A DNA stretch of 64,000 nt from Alphaproteobacteria bacterium (GCA_028871795.1 JAGWMG010000001.1:248001-312000); one strand, 5' to 3'. Counted from the stretch's first letter, positions 20,690-29,593 are shown. Notes: a model not told the origin generated them from the letters alone. A program made the numbers and translations.

Positions 20690-23365
20690 ATGGATCGCAT
20701 GGCGAAATGCCGAATTCCGTTCATAGCCTTCTTGATCGTTTTCGTCTCTTCGCTCGTCGCTGCCGCGGGGGCGGCTCCGGAGAAAGGCGTTCTCCGCGCT
20801 ACGCTCCCCAATGGACTGCGTGTCGTCATCGTCCGCAACACCCTGGCGCCAGTTGTTTCGACCTCGGTCAACTACCTTGTCGGTTCGGACGAAGCGCCGG
20901 CGGGGTTTCCGGGCATGGCCCACGCGCAGGAACACATGATGTTTCGCGGCAGCCCCGGTCTGACGGCCGATCAGCTGGCGAATGTCGGAAGCGTGATGGG
21001 CGGACAGTTCAACGCCAATACGCGCGAGAGCCTCACCCAGTATCTGTACACGGTTCCAGCCGAGGATCTCGACATCGCCCTCCATATCGAAGCGGTGCGG
21101 ATGGCGGGCGTGTCCGATACGCAGGAAGCATGGGACAAGGAACGCGGTGCCATCGAGCAGGAAGTCGCGCAGGACCTCTCGAATCCCGGTTATAAGCTCT
21201 ACGAAAAGCTGCGCGCCAAGATGTTCGTGGGCACGACTTACGAACACGATGCGCTGGGCACGCGGCCGTCCTTCGACAAGACAACCGCCGCGATGCTCAA
21301 GGAATTCCACGACAAATGGTACGCGCCGAACAATGCGATCCTGATCGTCGTCGGCGACCTCGACCCGAAAGCGGTTTTGGCGAAGGTCGAGGAACTGTTT
21401 GGCCTGCTCAAGGCGAAGAAGATTCCCGCCAGGCCCACGTTCGCATTCGGACGCGTGCGGGCGGAGTCTTTCCGTATCGATACCGACAGTCCCCACGAAA
21501 CGCAGGTCGTCGCAGTGCGCTTGCCTGGGCTCGACAGCCGGGATTTTCCCGCGCTCGAGGTGTTGTCGGACGTGCTGGGGAGCCGCCGCTTCGATCTCTA
21601 CGGGATGGTCGCGGACGGCAAGGCGTTGGCGGCGGACTTCTCGCTGGATCCGTTGCCCAGGGCCGGCCTCGGCTATGCCGAGGTCTCGTTTCCGGCAGGC
21701 GGCGATGCCCAGGCGATCGAACGGGAAATGCGCGCGATTCTGGCGAAGGTCGCCAAGGGCGGCGTGCCCGCCGAACTTGTGGAAGCTGCCAAGCTGCAGG
21801 AGCGGCTCAGCGCTGCGCAGCAGAAGGATTCCATCGACGAACTGGCCTCGGTCTGGTCCGACGCGGTGGTGCTCTATGGCCTGCGCTCTCCCGACGATGA
21901 TCTCCGGCGGATCGAAAAGGTAACCGTGGCCGACGTCAACCGTGTGGCGCGGAAATACCTGCGGCTCGATCGCGCCACATCCGCCCTGCTCGTTCCGCGA
22001 GGATCGGGCAAGCCGGTCGCTTCCAGCGGCTTCGGTGGGCAGGAAACCATCGCGCTCGGCGAGGCAAAATCCGCGCAACTGCCGGATTGGGCAGCCGCCG
22101 CTCTCAGCCGTCTTGCCGTGCCGGCATCGACGCTGCATCCGACGGTTACGACGCTCGCAAACGGCATCACCCTGATCGTGCAGCCGGAGGACGTGAGCGA
22201 CACCGTCGCGGTGTACGGTCATATCCGTAACCGGCCGCAGACCGAAACGCCGCCGGGCAAGGACGGCGTGGACCTGCTGCTCAATCCTCTGCTTAACTTC
22301 GGGACAGAGCACCTCGATCGTCTTGCCTTCCAGAAGGCGCTGGACGACATCGGCGCCAACGAACGCGCGGGAACGGATTTTTCGATCGAAATGCTGTCGC
22401 AGGACTTCGATCGCGGCGTCGAGCTCCTCGCCGATAACGAGCTGCGCCCCGCTTTGCCCGAGCAGGCATTGGCCCTGATCAAACCGCAGATCGCCCGCTC
22501 GGTCGCGGCGAGAAACGGAAGCCCCGGTTACTTGGCCCAGCATGCCCTGCGCCAGGCGCTGTTTCCCGCCGGCGATCCGAGCCTGCGCGATGCGACGGAG
22601 GAAAGTGTCGCCGCGCTGACGCTGGACGATTTGCGCTCCTACTATCGCGAGGTGTTTCGTCCCGACCTCACCAGCATCGTGGTCATCGGCAACATCACGC
22701 CCGAAAAAGCGCGCACCGTGGTCGAAAAATATTTTGGGACTTGGACGGCTGTCGGACCGAAGCCCAATACCGATCTGCCTTCGACACCGCCGAACAAGGC
22801 GGCGGCCTTAGCCGTACCCGACGCCAGCCGCGTCCAGGACGACGTCACCCTGGCTTACAACCTCGACCTCGAGCGCTCCGATCCCGACTATTACACCCTG
22901 GCGCTCGGAAATGCGGTGCTTGGCGGCAGCTTCTACGCCACCAGATTGAGCAACGATCTCAGAAAGAATGCAGGCCTGGTTTATTCGGTCGGCGCCAATC
23001 TTGAGGTTGGCAGGGTTCGCGGCGTGTATTTCGTGAATTATGCCTGCGATCCCGAGAACGTCACCAAAGCGGCCCGCATTGTCGCACAGGAAATCAAGAC
23101 CATGCAGACCGCGCCGGTGGGGGCCGACGAACTCTTGCGCGTCAAGGCGCTGCTGCTGCGCCAGATACCTCTGGGCGAGTCGAGCATGGATGCGATCGCC
23201 AACGGCTTTCTGGACAGACAGGAACTGGACCTGCCTCTGAACGAGCCGACCTTGGCCGCGGCGCGCTACATCGCGCTTGGCCCTGCCGACATCCAGGCGG
23301 CGTTTGCCAAATGGATGCGCCCCGACGATCTGGTGCGCGTCACACTGGGACCGTCGCCGCGGTAA
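20690..23365 (+). CDS. M16-family zinc metallopeptidase (periplasmic, two-repeat)
   Basis: 891 residues. The N terminus is a signal peptide (basic start, hydrophobic FIAFLIVFVSSLVAAAG, cleavage near AGAA). The inverted zinc motif HxxEH is present as HAQEH at 78-82, and the distal Glu is probably in AIEQEVAQD near 156. A second, inactive M16 repeat begins near residue 480 (LANGITLIVQPEDVSD), as in PqqL/pitrilysin-like and processing-peptidase proteins. It likely degrades peptides in the periplasm. Start at ATG 20690 follows an AAGGAA site; the frame upstream lacks a signal peptide. It stands alone, converging on the next gene. Confidence 0.88.
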   Translation: MDRMAKCRIPFIAFLIVFVSSLVAAAGAAPEKGVLRATLPNGLRVVIVRNTLAPVVSTSVNYLVGSDEAPAGFPGMAHAQEHMMFRGSPGLTADQLANVGSVMGGQFNANTRESLTQYLYTVPAEDLDIALHIEAVRMAGVSDTQEAWDKERGAIEQEVAQDLSNPGYKLYEKLRAKMFVGTTYEHDALGTRPSFDKTTAAMLKEFHDKWYAPNNAILIVVGDLDPKAVLAKVEELFGLLKAKKIPARPTFAFGRVRAESFRIDTDSPHETQVVAVRLPGLDSRDFPALEVLSDVLGSRRFDLYGMVADGKALAADFSLDPLPRAGLGYAEVSFPAGGDAQAIEREMRAILAKVAKGGVPAELVEAAKLQERLSAAQQKDSIDELASVWSDAVVLYGLRSPDDDLRRIEKVTVADVNRVARKYLRLDRATSALLVPRGSGKPVASSGFGGQETIALGEAKSAQLPDWAAAALSRLAVPASTLHPTVTTLANGITLIVQPEDVSDTVAVYGHIRNRPQTETPPGKDGVDLLLNPLLNFGTEHLDRLAFQKALDDIGANERAGTDFSIEMLSQDFDRGVELLADNELRPALPEQALALIKPQIARSVAARNGSPGYLAQHALRQALFPAGDPSLRDATEESVAALTLDDLRSYYREVFRPDLTSIVVIGNITPEKARTVVEKYFGTWTAVGPKPNTDLPSTPPNKAAALAVPDASRVQDDVTLAYNLDLERSDPDYYTLALGNAVLGGSFYATRLSNDLRKNAGLVYSVGANLEVGRVRGVYFVNYACDPENVTKAARIVAQEIKTMQTAPVGADELLRVKALLLRQIPLGESSMDAIANGFLDRQELDLPLNEPTLAAARYIALGPADIQAAFAKWMRPDDLVRVTLGPSPR

Positions 23366-23384
23366 AAATCGGATTCTGTCTCGT

Positions 23385-23807
23385 TCAATACTTCAGGAGC
23401 GTTTGCAACAAGGAGCGCAATCGCGGACTGGCGCCGACGGCAAAGCCGCCGGCCAGCGCCACAACCAGCGCCAGGAGCGGTTTGTCCGCGACGAATTTCT
23501 GTGCATCTTCGCCCAATATCCGCCCCAGTTCGGCACTGAAGGCAAAGGCGGCACCGCCGCGCTTTGCGCGCGCGCGCCGTGCCCGGCGGGCGAGAACGTT
23601 GCCAAGGACGCCGCCCAGGAAAATCACCAGCAGCGACAGGGCGAACACGAGTCCCGCGGCCGCCAAGGCGGCCAGGGGCGCCGACAGCAAGGTCAAAAGC
23701 GCGGAATAAAGCGCCAGACACAGGAACACGGCCGTCGCGCCGATGCCGACCGCGGCCACCAGCAGCGCCGCAGCCATGATCGCGATGCGCATGGGCAGAT
23801 CTCTCAT
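23385..23807 (-). CDS. YqjE-like / phage-holin-superfamily small membrane protein
   Basis: 140 residues with two long hydrophobic segments at about 7-35 and 40-70, a basic cluster (RRARRARAKR) and a third weaker hydrophobic stretch near 113-127. This matches the layout of the YqjE / phage_holin_3_6 group of inner-membrane proteins. It is 33 bp downstream of a YqjD/ElaB-like (DUF883) gene, the same pairing as yqjD-yqjE in enterobacteria, which supports the call. Function is not established; such pairs are linked to stress and stationary phase. The low sequence complexity of the membrane segments limits certainty. Confidence 0.65.
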   Translation of the reverse strand: MRDLPMRIAIMAAALLVAAVGIGATAVFLCLALYSALLTLLSAPLAALAAAGLVFALSLLVIFLGGVLGNVLARRARRARAKRGGAAFAFSAELGRILGEDAQKFVADKPLLALVVALAGGFAVGASPRLRSLLQTLLKY

Positions 23808-23840
23808 CCCCGGCCTTTCCCGGTTCGCCGAAAGGATGGT

Positions 23841-24116
23841 CTAGCGCCGTCCGCCGAACAGCAGAATCCCGATCAGCAGGCCAATGCCGAAGGCCGCGAC
23901 GGTGGCCGTCACGGGTTCGTCATGGATCTTCTTCTTCACGCCATCGAAATGCTGTTTGGCGTCGGCCCAAGTGTCCTCGGCGGTTCCCTGGAATTTGGCG
24001 GCGGCTTCTTGTCCGCGCTGGCGCACGAGATCCGCCAACGTCTCGGCGATACGCGCGAAATCGGCCCGCAATTCGGTCATGTCGTCGCCCAGCTTTTTGA
24101 CGTCATCGTTTGGCAT
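23841..24116 (-). CDS. DUF883 (ElaB/YqjD-like) membrane-anchored protein
   Basis: 91 residues: a charged amphipathic helical N-terminal part (about 1-70) with TWADAKQHFDGVKKKIHDEP, then one C-terminal transmembrane helix (VTATVAAFGIGLLIGILLFG) ending in GGRR. This is the ElaB/YqjD plan; YqjD of E. coli tethers ribosomes to the membrane in stationary phase. It precedes the YqjE-like gene and is probably co-transcribed with it from the promoter at 24149-24174. Family is likely; the ribosome-binding role is only by analogy. Confidence 0.75.
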   Translation of the reverse strand: MPNDDVKKLGDDMTELRADFARIAETLADLVRQRGQEAAAKFQGTAEDTWADAKQHFDGVKKKIHDEPVTATVAAFGIGLLIGILLFGGRR

Positions 24117-24148
24117 GGCACGGATCCTGTCTGAGGAAGGTTAATTTT

Positions 24149-24174
24149 CTTATACGTTGTCCGGCGGCGGACAA
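24149..24174 (-). promoter_or_regulatory. Palindromic operator next to a TATAAG -10 box
   Basis: TTGTCCG-N4-CGGACAA at 24157-24174 is a perfect 7+7 bp inverted repeat. On the minus strand it is followed after 2 bp by TATAAG (24154-24149), a good -10 box 33 bp before the DUF883 start. The position suggests a regulator binding site overlapping the promoter. The cognate factor is unknown. Confidence 0.4.
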
Positions 24175-24333
24175 TAGTCAAGTCAAACCCGTCGGTGATC
24201 GCCGGCTGCAAGCAGCGGAACGCCGCAGGCGGACCACTGCGGCGCGGGTGTGAGGAGAACGGCGCAATGCATAGGTGAAAACACGCATTTGCCGGCGATT
24301 TTATCCGTGACCCCATGACCGTTTGGATATTAT

Positions 24334-24347
24334 TTGACAATGCGCAA
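24334..24347 (+). promoter_or_regulatory. FNR/FixK-like half-conserved box
   Basis: TTGACAATGCGCAA matches the FNR family layout TTGA(N)6TCAA in the left half and 4 of 5 positions on the right (CGCAA). It lies about 70 bp before the ATG at 24417, a suitable place for activation. The same TTGAC left half occurs in the tandem boxes at 28634-28663. Confidence 0.35.
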
Positions 24348-24416
24348 TGCAGGATTCGCGCGTTTTTTTCAGAATGATTTTCAGAACCCACAGCAGGCAA
24401 GAGAAGGAACACTTCC

Positions 24417-25010
24417 ATGCAGCATGCCGTGATTGTCGCCCACCCCAATCCGAGAAGTTTCGTGGCGTCTTTGGCCATCGCTTATGTCGAGGCGGCAGAG
24501 AGTCTCGGTCACAGGACAATCATGCGCGATCTCTATGGCATGTCGTTCGATCCTTGCCTGAAGGCTGACGAGATACCGACCTCCGCCGGCTTCGCGCCAC
24601 GCGCCGATGTTGTCGGCGAGCGGGCAATCCTGCGTGACGTCGATGTCTTCGCGCTGTTCTATCCGTTCTGGCTGAATGCGCCGCCCGCCATGATGAAGGG
24701 CTATCTCGACCGCGTGTTCGGGATGGGCTTCGGTTATGCAAAGGGCAGCAACGGCAACGAGCCCCTGCTGCGCGGCCGGAGATTGATCAGCTTCACGACG
24801 TCCGGCGCGCCGAAGGAATGGGTGATGAGAACCGGCGCGTGGGAAGCCGTGCGAGCCCTGTTCGACGAGCATGTTGCCGCAGTATGCGGGCTGCAGCTCG
24901 TCGAGCATGTGCACTTCGGCGGAATTGTGCCCGGAATTCGCGGCGATGTCGTCGGCCGCCATCAGCAGGCGGTGCGGGATGTGGTGGCGAGACAATTCAA
25001 CCCACATTGA
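24417..25010 (+). CDS. Flavodoxin-fold NAD(P)H-dependent oxidoreductase (NQO1/KefF type)
   Basis: 197 residues. The start HAVIVAHPNPRSF binds the FMN/FAD phosphate in this family. FYPFWLNAPPAMMKGYLDRV, followed by FGMGFGY, is the diagnostic central motif, and ISFTTSGAP supplies the third flavin loop. Members reduce quinones or similar acceptors with two electrons from NAD(P)H in the cytoplasm. An AAGGA motif lies upstream of the ATG. It is followed 61 bp later by the acyl-CoA synthetase gene and may share its FNR-controlled transcript. The physiological substrate is unknown. Confidence 0.85.
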   Translation: MQHAVIVAHPNPRSFVASLAIAYVEAAESLGHRTIMRDLYGMSFDPCLKADEIPTSAGFAPRADVVGERAILRDVDVFALFYPFWLNAPPAMMKGYLDRVFGMGFGYAKGSNGNEPLLRGRRLISFTTSGAPKEWVMRTGAWEAVRALFDEHVAAVCGLQLVEHVHFGGIVPGIRGDVVGRHQQAVRDVVARQFNPH

Positions 25011-25071
25011 CGAGGTGGCAATGCGCGGGTTCGTGGGCTAGTACGGGCTGCTTCTTGCTGAGATGTGACGC

Positions 25072-27741
25072 ATGTCAATTCGCAATCTCGACGCATTCTT
25101 CCACCCCACGAGCATCGCGTTGATCGGAGCCCGCAAGCAGGCGCATTCCGTCGGCTCGGTGATTGCATCGAATCTGCTGTCGGCCGGGTTCAACGGCCCC
25201 ATCATGCCCGTCAATCCGAACCATCGCTCCGTCAACGGCGTCCTCACCTATCCGGATGTGAAGAGCCTGCCGGTGGTGCCCGATCTGGCGATTCTTTGCA
25301 CGCCGCCGCAGACGGTTCCGGGGTTGATCGCCGAACTGGCGGAGCGCGGCACCAAAGCCGCGATTGTGGTAACGGCGGGCTTCGGCGAATCCGGCAGCGA
25401 AACCGGGCACAAGCTCGAGCGCGACATGCTGGCGGCGGCGCGCCCCTCGCTGCTGCGCATTGTCGGTCCCAACTGCCTCGGTATCCTGTCGACGCCCTCC
25501 GGCGTGAACGCGTCCTTCGCGCTAGGAGGGCCGCGCAAGGGCAAGATCGCCTTTGTGGCGCAGTCGGGCGCGATAGTGGCGACGGTGATGGATTGGGCTG
25601 CCTCGCGCCAACTCGGCTTCTCGCATTTGGTGTCGTTGGGCGACATGGCGGACGTCGATTTCGGTGACATGCTCGATTATCTGGCCAACGATCCCGATAC
25701 CGATTCAATCCTTCTTTATATCGAAGCGATCACCAACGCGCGCAAATTCATGTCTGCGGCGCGTTCGGCGGCGCGCGTCAAGCCGGTGATCGCCATCAAG
25801 GCGGGCCGCAGCGACACCGCGGCCCGTGCGGCCGCTTCGCACACCGGCGCCCTTGCCGGTGTCGATGCCGTTTATGACGCGGCGTTCCAGCGTGCGGGTA
25901 TTCTGCGGGCCTACGATCTTGACGAAGTCTTTGATGCGGTGGAAACCCTGTCGATGCGGCCGCGTGTGACGGGCGACCGTTTGGCGATCGTCACCAACGG
26001 CGGCGGCGTCGGCGTTCTCGCGGTCGATGCGCTGTCGGACTACAAAGGCACCCTTGCCGAACTGACGCCGAAGACCATTGCCGACCTGAACGCGGTCCTG
26101 CCGCCGACCTGGTCGCACGCCAATCCGATCGACATCATCGGCGATGCCGGCGGCGAACGCTACGCGGCGGCCTTGAATGCGATTGCCGAGGCTCCGGACA
26201 TGGACGGAGTTCTCGTCCTCAATTGCCCGGTGGCGGTCGCGTCGGAGTTGGAGGCCGCACAGGCGACCATCGATGCGGTGAAGGTGAGCGAACGCGCCGT
26301 CCTGACCAGTTGGCTCGGGTCCGGCGAGGCGGTGGCGGCACGCCGGCTGTTTCAGGCTGCACGCATCCCGACCTATGAAACGCCGGAAAAGGCGGTCCGC
26401 GGCTTCATGCATCTGGCGCGATACGCGCGCGGACAGAACGTGCTGATGGAAGTGCCGCCGTCCGCCGCGGAAGACTTTTGCCCGGATGAGAAGGGCGCGC
26501 GCGCCCTCGTCGAGAAAGCGCTGGCGGAAGGACAGGTCTGGCTCGACGCGATTTGCGTCGCAGAGCTCTTCGACTGCTATGGCATCCCGAGGGTCCGTCT
26601 CGCCAAGGCGGTGACTCCCGCAGACGTGGCCAAGGCCGCGGCCGAATTCGGCAAGCCCGTAGTGGTCAAGATTCTGTCGCCCGACATCACGCACAAATCC
26701 GACGTCGGCGGCGTCGATCTGGACATCGAGGGGCCGGAAGCCGCCAAGGCCTCCGCCGAAGCGATGCTGGCGCGCGTCGCCAAGGCCGCACCCAAGGCGA
26801 GGATAGACGGCTTCCTCATCCAGGAAATGGTCCGCCGGCCGCGCGCCTATGAGTTGATCGTCGGCATGGCGGTGGACAACACCTTCGGGCCGTTCCTGCT
26901 GTTCGGCCACGGCGGCGTGGCGGTCGAGGTGATCGCTGACAAGGGGCTGGCTCTGGCGCCGCTCAACATGGCGCTGGCCCACGATATGATTTCGCGCACG
27001 CGGATTTACCGGCAGCTCAAGGGCTATCGCGACCGCGCCCCGGCGGCGATCGACGATATCGCCACCGTTCTGGTACGGGTATCGCAGCTCATCTCCGATT
27101 TTCCGGAAATCATCGACCTCGACATCAATCCGCTCCTGGCCGACGCCAACGGCGTGATCGCGGTCGATGCGCGCATCAAGCTTAAGAAGGCGGCAGCCGG
27201 CGCGCGCGACGGCCGTCTGGCAATTCGCCCATATCCGAAGGAGCTCGAACATCGCGAGACAGTTCCGGGGCTGGGAGAATTTTTCCTGCGCCCGGTCCGT
27301 CCGCAGGACGCGGCGGGCTTTACGCGCTTCTTCGCGCGGCTGTCGCCCGACGACGTCCGTCTGCGCTTCTTCTCCCCGTTGCGGAGCCTGCCTGCGAACC
27401 TGCTCGCCCGTCTGACCCAGATCGACTATGACCGCGACATGGCGTTCGTTCTCTTCGATGCGGAAGACGAACTCATGGGCGTTGCGCACTTTTCGTCGGA
27501 TCCCGACAAGCAACGTGCGGAATATGCCGTGCTGGTGCGCAGCGATCTGAAGGGGCAAGGCATCGGGCGGATGCTCATGCAGCGCATCATCGCTTATGGC
27601 AAACGCGTCGGGGTCGGCGAGATCTTCGGCGACGTGCTGGAAGAGAACGCGATGATGATCTCGCTGTGCCGCGAGCTCGGTTTTGCCATGGCGCCTTTGG
27701 CAGGCTCCGCGGGTATCGTTAGGACAAGTTTGACGCTTTGA
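25072..27741 (+). CDS. ADP-forming acyl-CoA synthetase fused to a GNAT acetyltransferase domain
   Basis: 889 residues: CoA-binding and CoA-ligase domains (about 1-460), an ATP-grasp domain (about 480-700, with PVVVKILSPDITHKSDVGGV) and a C-terminal GNAT domain (about 725-889, GQGIGRMLMQRIIAYGKRVG as acetyl-CoA loop). The phosphohistidine motif SHTGALAG is intact with His257, so the ligase half is probably catalytic. That contrasts with Pat/PatZ lysine acetyltransferases, where this half is degenerate. The predicted reaction is acetyl-CoA + ADP + Pi = acetate + CoA + ATP, a fermentative ATP-yielding step. The GNAT part may acetylate proteins or be regulatory. The FNR-type regulator is the next gene. 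Confidence 0.9.
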   Translation: MSIRNLDAFFHPTSIALIGARKQAHSVGSVIASNLLSAGFNGPIMPVNPNHRSVNGVLTYPDVKSLPVVPDLAILCTPPQTVPGLIAELAERGTKAAIVVTAGFGESGSETGHKLERDMLAAARPSLLRIVGPNCLGILSTPSGVNASFALGGPRKGKIAFVAQSGAIVATVMDWAASRQLGFSHLVSLGDMADVDFGDMLDYLANDPDTDSILLYIEAITNARKFMSAARSAARVKPVIAIKAGRSDTAARAAASHTGALAGVDAVYDAAFQRAGILRAYDLDEVFDAVETLSMRPRVTGDRLAIVTNGGGVGVLAVDALSDYKGTLAELTPKTIADLNAVLPPTWSHANPIDIIGDAGGERYAAALNAIAEAPDMDGVLVLNCPVAVASELEAAQATIDAVKVSERAVLTSWLGSGEAVAARRLFQAARIPTYETPEKAVRGFMHLARYARGQNVLMEVPPSAAEDFCPDEKGARALVEKALAEGQVWLDAICVAELFDCYGIPRVRLAKAVTPADVAKAAAEFGKPVVVKILSPDITHKSDVGGVDLDIEGPEAAKASAEAMLARVAKAAPKARIDGFLIQEMVRRPRAYELIVGMAVDNTFGPFLLFGHGGVAVEVIADKGLALAPLNMALAHDMISRTRIYRQLKGYRDRAPAAIDDIATVLVRVSQLISDFPEIIDLDINPLLADANGVIAVDARIKLKKAAAGARDGRLAIRPYPKELEHRETVPGLGEFFLRPVRPQDAAGFTRFFARLSPDDVRLRFFSPLRSLPANLLARLTQIDYDRDMAFVLFDAEDELMGVAHFSSDPDKQRAEYAVLVRSDLKGQGIGRMLMQRIIAYGKRVGVGEIFGDVLEENAMMISLCRELGFAMAPLAGSAGIVRTSLTL

Positions 27742-27878
27742 ATCAGGACAACCGGACAAGGCCTTGCGGCGACCGCCCCGCGCAGGCGATGGCGGTTTTT
27801 GTACATCGTCCCGCTGCAAGGCTATCATCATGGCGACAGGCGCCGTTCGGCGGCCTGCCGACCGGAAGAAATGGCCTT

Positions 27879-28619
27879 ATGCAACGGAAAGGTGCGGATT
27901 CAGACGGGAACCAAGAGTCCGTTTCGTCGCCCGGCGAAGCGGTGCGTCCTGCCGCTTGCGAACAGGGCTGCCGTTTCTTCATGGAGGAAGCCTGCGTCCG
28001 CAAATCCGAGATGGACAAGGTTGGCGTGTCCGTGAAGTTCGGCCGCAACGAGACGATCTATTCCAAGGGCGACGAGGCGCGTTATTCCTACAAGGTGATC
28101 GAAGGTGCCGTGCGGTTGTCGCGCATCTTCGCGGACGGCCGCCGCCAGATCGTCAATTTTTTTCTTCCAGACGAAACGTTCGGTATCGAACTCTCCGAGG
28201 AATACACCTCCACCGCGGAAGCGGTGGGCGACGTACTCGCATTGCGCTGTCCGCGGCTCTGCATCGCACAGTTGACGGAGGGCCATCCCGACATAGGCCA
28301 AAAGCGGCTGGCCATGCTGAGCAAGAGTCTTGCTGCGGCGGAACAGCATGTCGCCATGCTCGGCCATCAGAGCGCCAAGGAGCGCGTCGCGTCGTTTTTT
28401 CTGGCCCTGGAGATGCAGCGGCGCACCGAAATCGAGCGTACGCTCGATCTGCCGCTGAGCCGCCAGGATATTGCCGACTATCTGGGTTTGACGATCGAAA
28501 CCACCTGCCGCGCGCTCAGCGAACTGAAGCGCCAGCGGATCATCGAGGCGCCCAGCCGCCGGCGGATCGTGATCCGCGACCTTGCGGGGCTGCAGGCGAT
28601 TGCCGAAGGCGGCGCCTGA
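27879..28619 (+). CDS. FNR/FixK-type Crp-family transcriptional regulator
   Basis: 246 residues: cNMP-type sensor barrel (about 48-145), long dimer helix, C-terminal winged helix-turn-helix (LSRQDIADYLGLTIETTCRA near 190-209). N-terminal cysteines sit as C27-x3-C31-x7-C39, and Cys124 aligns with Cys122 of E. coli FNR, so an O2-labile 4Fe-4S cluster is plausible although the spacing differs from C-x2-C-x5-C. The recognition helix reads ETTCR where FNR has ETISR, keeping the Glu and Arg that read TTGA half-sites. ATG 27879 (GGAAG upstream) was chosen over an in-frame TTG at 27738 overlapping the previous gene. Likely targets are the boxes at 28634-28663 and 24334-24347. Confidence 0.88.
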   Translation: MQRKGADSDGNQESVSSPGEAVRPAACEQGCRFFMEEACVRKSEMDKVGVSVKFGRNETIYSKGDEARYSYKVIEGAVRLSRIFADGRRQIVNFFLPDETFGIELSEEYTSTAEAVGDVLALRCPRLCIAQLTEGHPDIGQKRLAMLSKSLAAAEQHVAMLGHQSAKERVASFFLALEMQRRTEIERTLDLPLSRQDIADYLGLTIETTCRALSELKRQRIIEAPSRRRIVIRDLAGLQAIAEGGA

Positions 28620-28633
28620 ATTCTCCCCGTTAA

Positions 28634-28663
28634 TTGACAACTCTCAATATTGACAAGTCTCAA
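28634..28663 (+). promoter_or_regulatory. Tandem FNR-like boxes upstream of the stress-protein gene
   Basis: Two 14-bp sites, TTGACAACTCTCAA (28634-28647) and TTGACAAGTCTCAA (28650-28663), differ at one base and are spaced 16 bp centre to centre. Each has the TTGA-N6-TCAA layout bound by FNR/FixK/Dnr proteins. They end 63 bp before the ATG at 28727 and directly follow the FNR-type gene, so one or both may also mediate feedback. Confidence 0.65.
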
Positions 28664-28726
28664 TGCGCCCGTCCGCACACTCGTTTTTCCTATGCGCACA
28701 GAACAAGAGCCGCTGCCGGAGGAGCC

Positions 28727-29593
28727 ATGTCATTCGTCAAGATTCTCGTGCCTGTCGCCGGAGCGGGACGCGATCGCTTTGCGTTGGCCACCGCCGTTGC
28801 CGCTGCAAAGCCGTTCGGGGCCCATGTCGTGGCGCTGTTCGTTCACGCCGATCCGCGCGAGGTGGTGCCTTACGGCGAGCTTCCCTTGTCGCCGGACATT
28901 GTCCAGGATCTGATCGACACCGCCGCCGATCTGGAAAAAGCCGCCTCGAAAGCCGCGCGCAGCACGCTGGCGACGCTGGCGGCCGAAGCGGGCATCCGCA
29001 TCGTCGGGGCTCCGCAAAAGACGGATGCGGTGACGGTGTCCTATGAGGAAGTGAACGGCCACCTTTCCAGGGCGCTCGATCGCGAGGCGCTGCTCTGCGA
29101 TCTTGTGGTGTTTCCGCCTATCCGCGAGACCGACGATCCTGAGATCCAGGATGGTTTCGTCCGTGCACTGACCAAATTGGAGCGCCCGGTGCTGCTGTCG
29201 GCCGAGAAGCCGCCCGAGCGGATCGGCCGGAAAGTGGCGGTGGGCTGGGACGGTAGCGTGGCCTGCGCGCACGCCCTGATGTCGGCGCTGCCTTATCTGG
29301 AAAAAGCGGAAGCCATAGAAATCCTCACCGTCGAGGAGACACCGCATAACGGTCGCGGCGCGGAGAGCGTCGCGGCGTATCTGGCGCTGCATGGGCTGTC
29401 CTGCTCACAACGCCTGCTGGCGCGCGGCGAGCGCAGCGTGGCGGAGGTCCTGCTCGAAACCGCGGCGGACGACGGCTGCGATTTGCTGGTGGCGGGCGGC
29501 TACGGGCACAGCCGGCTGATGGAATCGATCTTCGGCGGCGTCACCGAGCACATCGTCTCGCACCCGAAGATTCCCGTCTTTATGATGCACTGA
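28727..29593 (+). CDS. Tandem-domain universal stress protein
   Basis: 288 residues with two UspA-type domains: domain 1 begins FVKILVPVAGAGRDRFALAT, domain 2 begins near 162 (RKVAVGWDGSVACAHAL). The C-terminal GGYGHSRLMESIFGGVT is the G-x2-G-x9-G ATP-binding signature, present only in domain 2. Start at ATG 28727 follows an ideal GGAGGA ribosome-binding site. In many proteobacteria Usp genes of this kind are induced by FNR-type regulators under low oxygen, and the two boxes upstream fit that. The specific function is unknown. Confidence 0.88.
   Translation: MSFVKILVPVAGAGRDRFALATAVAAAKPFGAHVVALFVHADPREVVPYGELPLSPDIVQDLIDTAADLEKAASKAARSTLATLAAEAGIRIVGAPQKTDAVTVSYEEVNGHLSRALDREALLCDLVVFPPIRETDDPEIQDGFVRALTKLERPVLLSAEKPPERIGRKVAVGWDGSVACAHALMSALPYLEKAEAIEILTVEETPHNGRGAESVAAYLALHGLSCSQRLLARGERSVAEVLLETAADDGCDLLVAGGYGHSRLMESIFGGVTEHIVSHPKIPVFMMH

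Noticed and set aside
27738..27878. Longer start (TTG) for the FNR-type regulator
   Set aside because: The extra 47 residues are Arg/Pro-rich and not family-like, and an ATG with GGAAG upstream exists at 27879.
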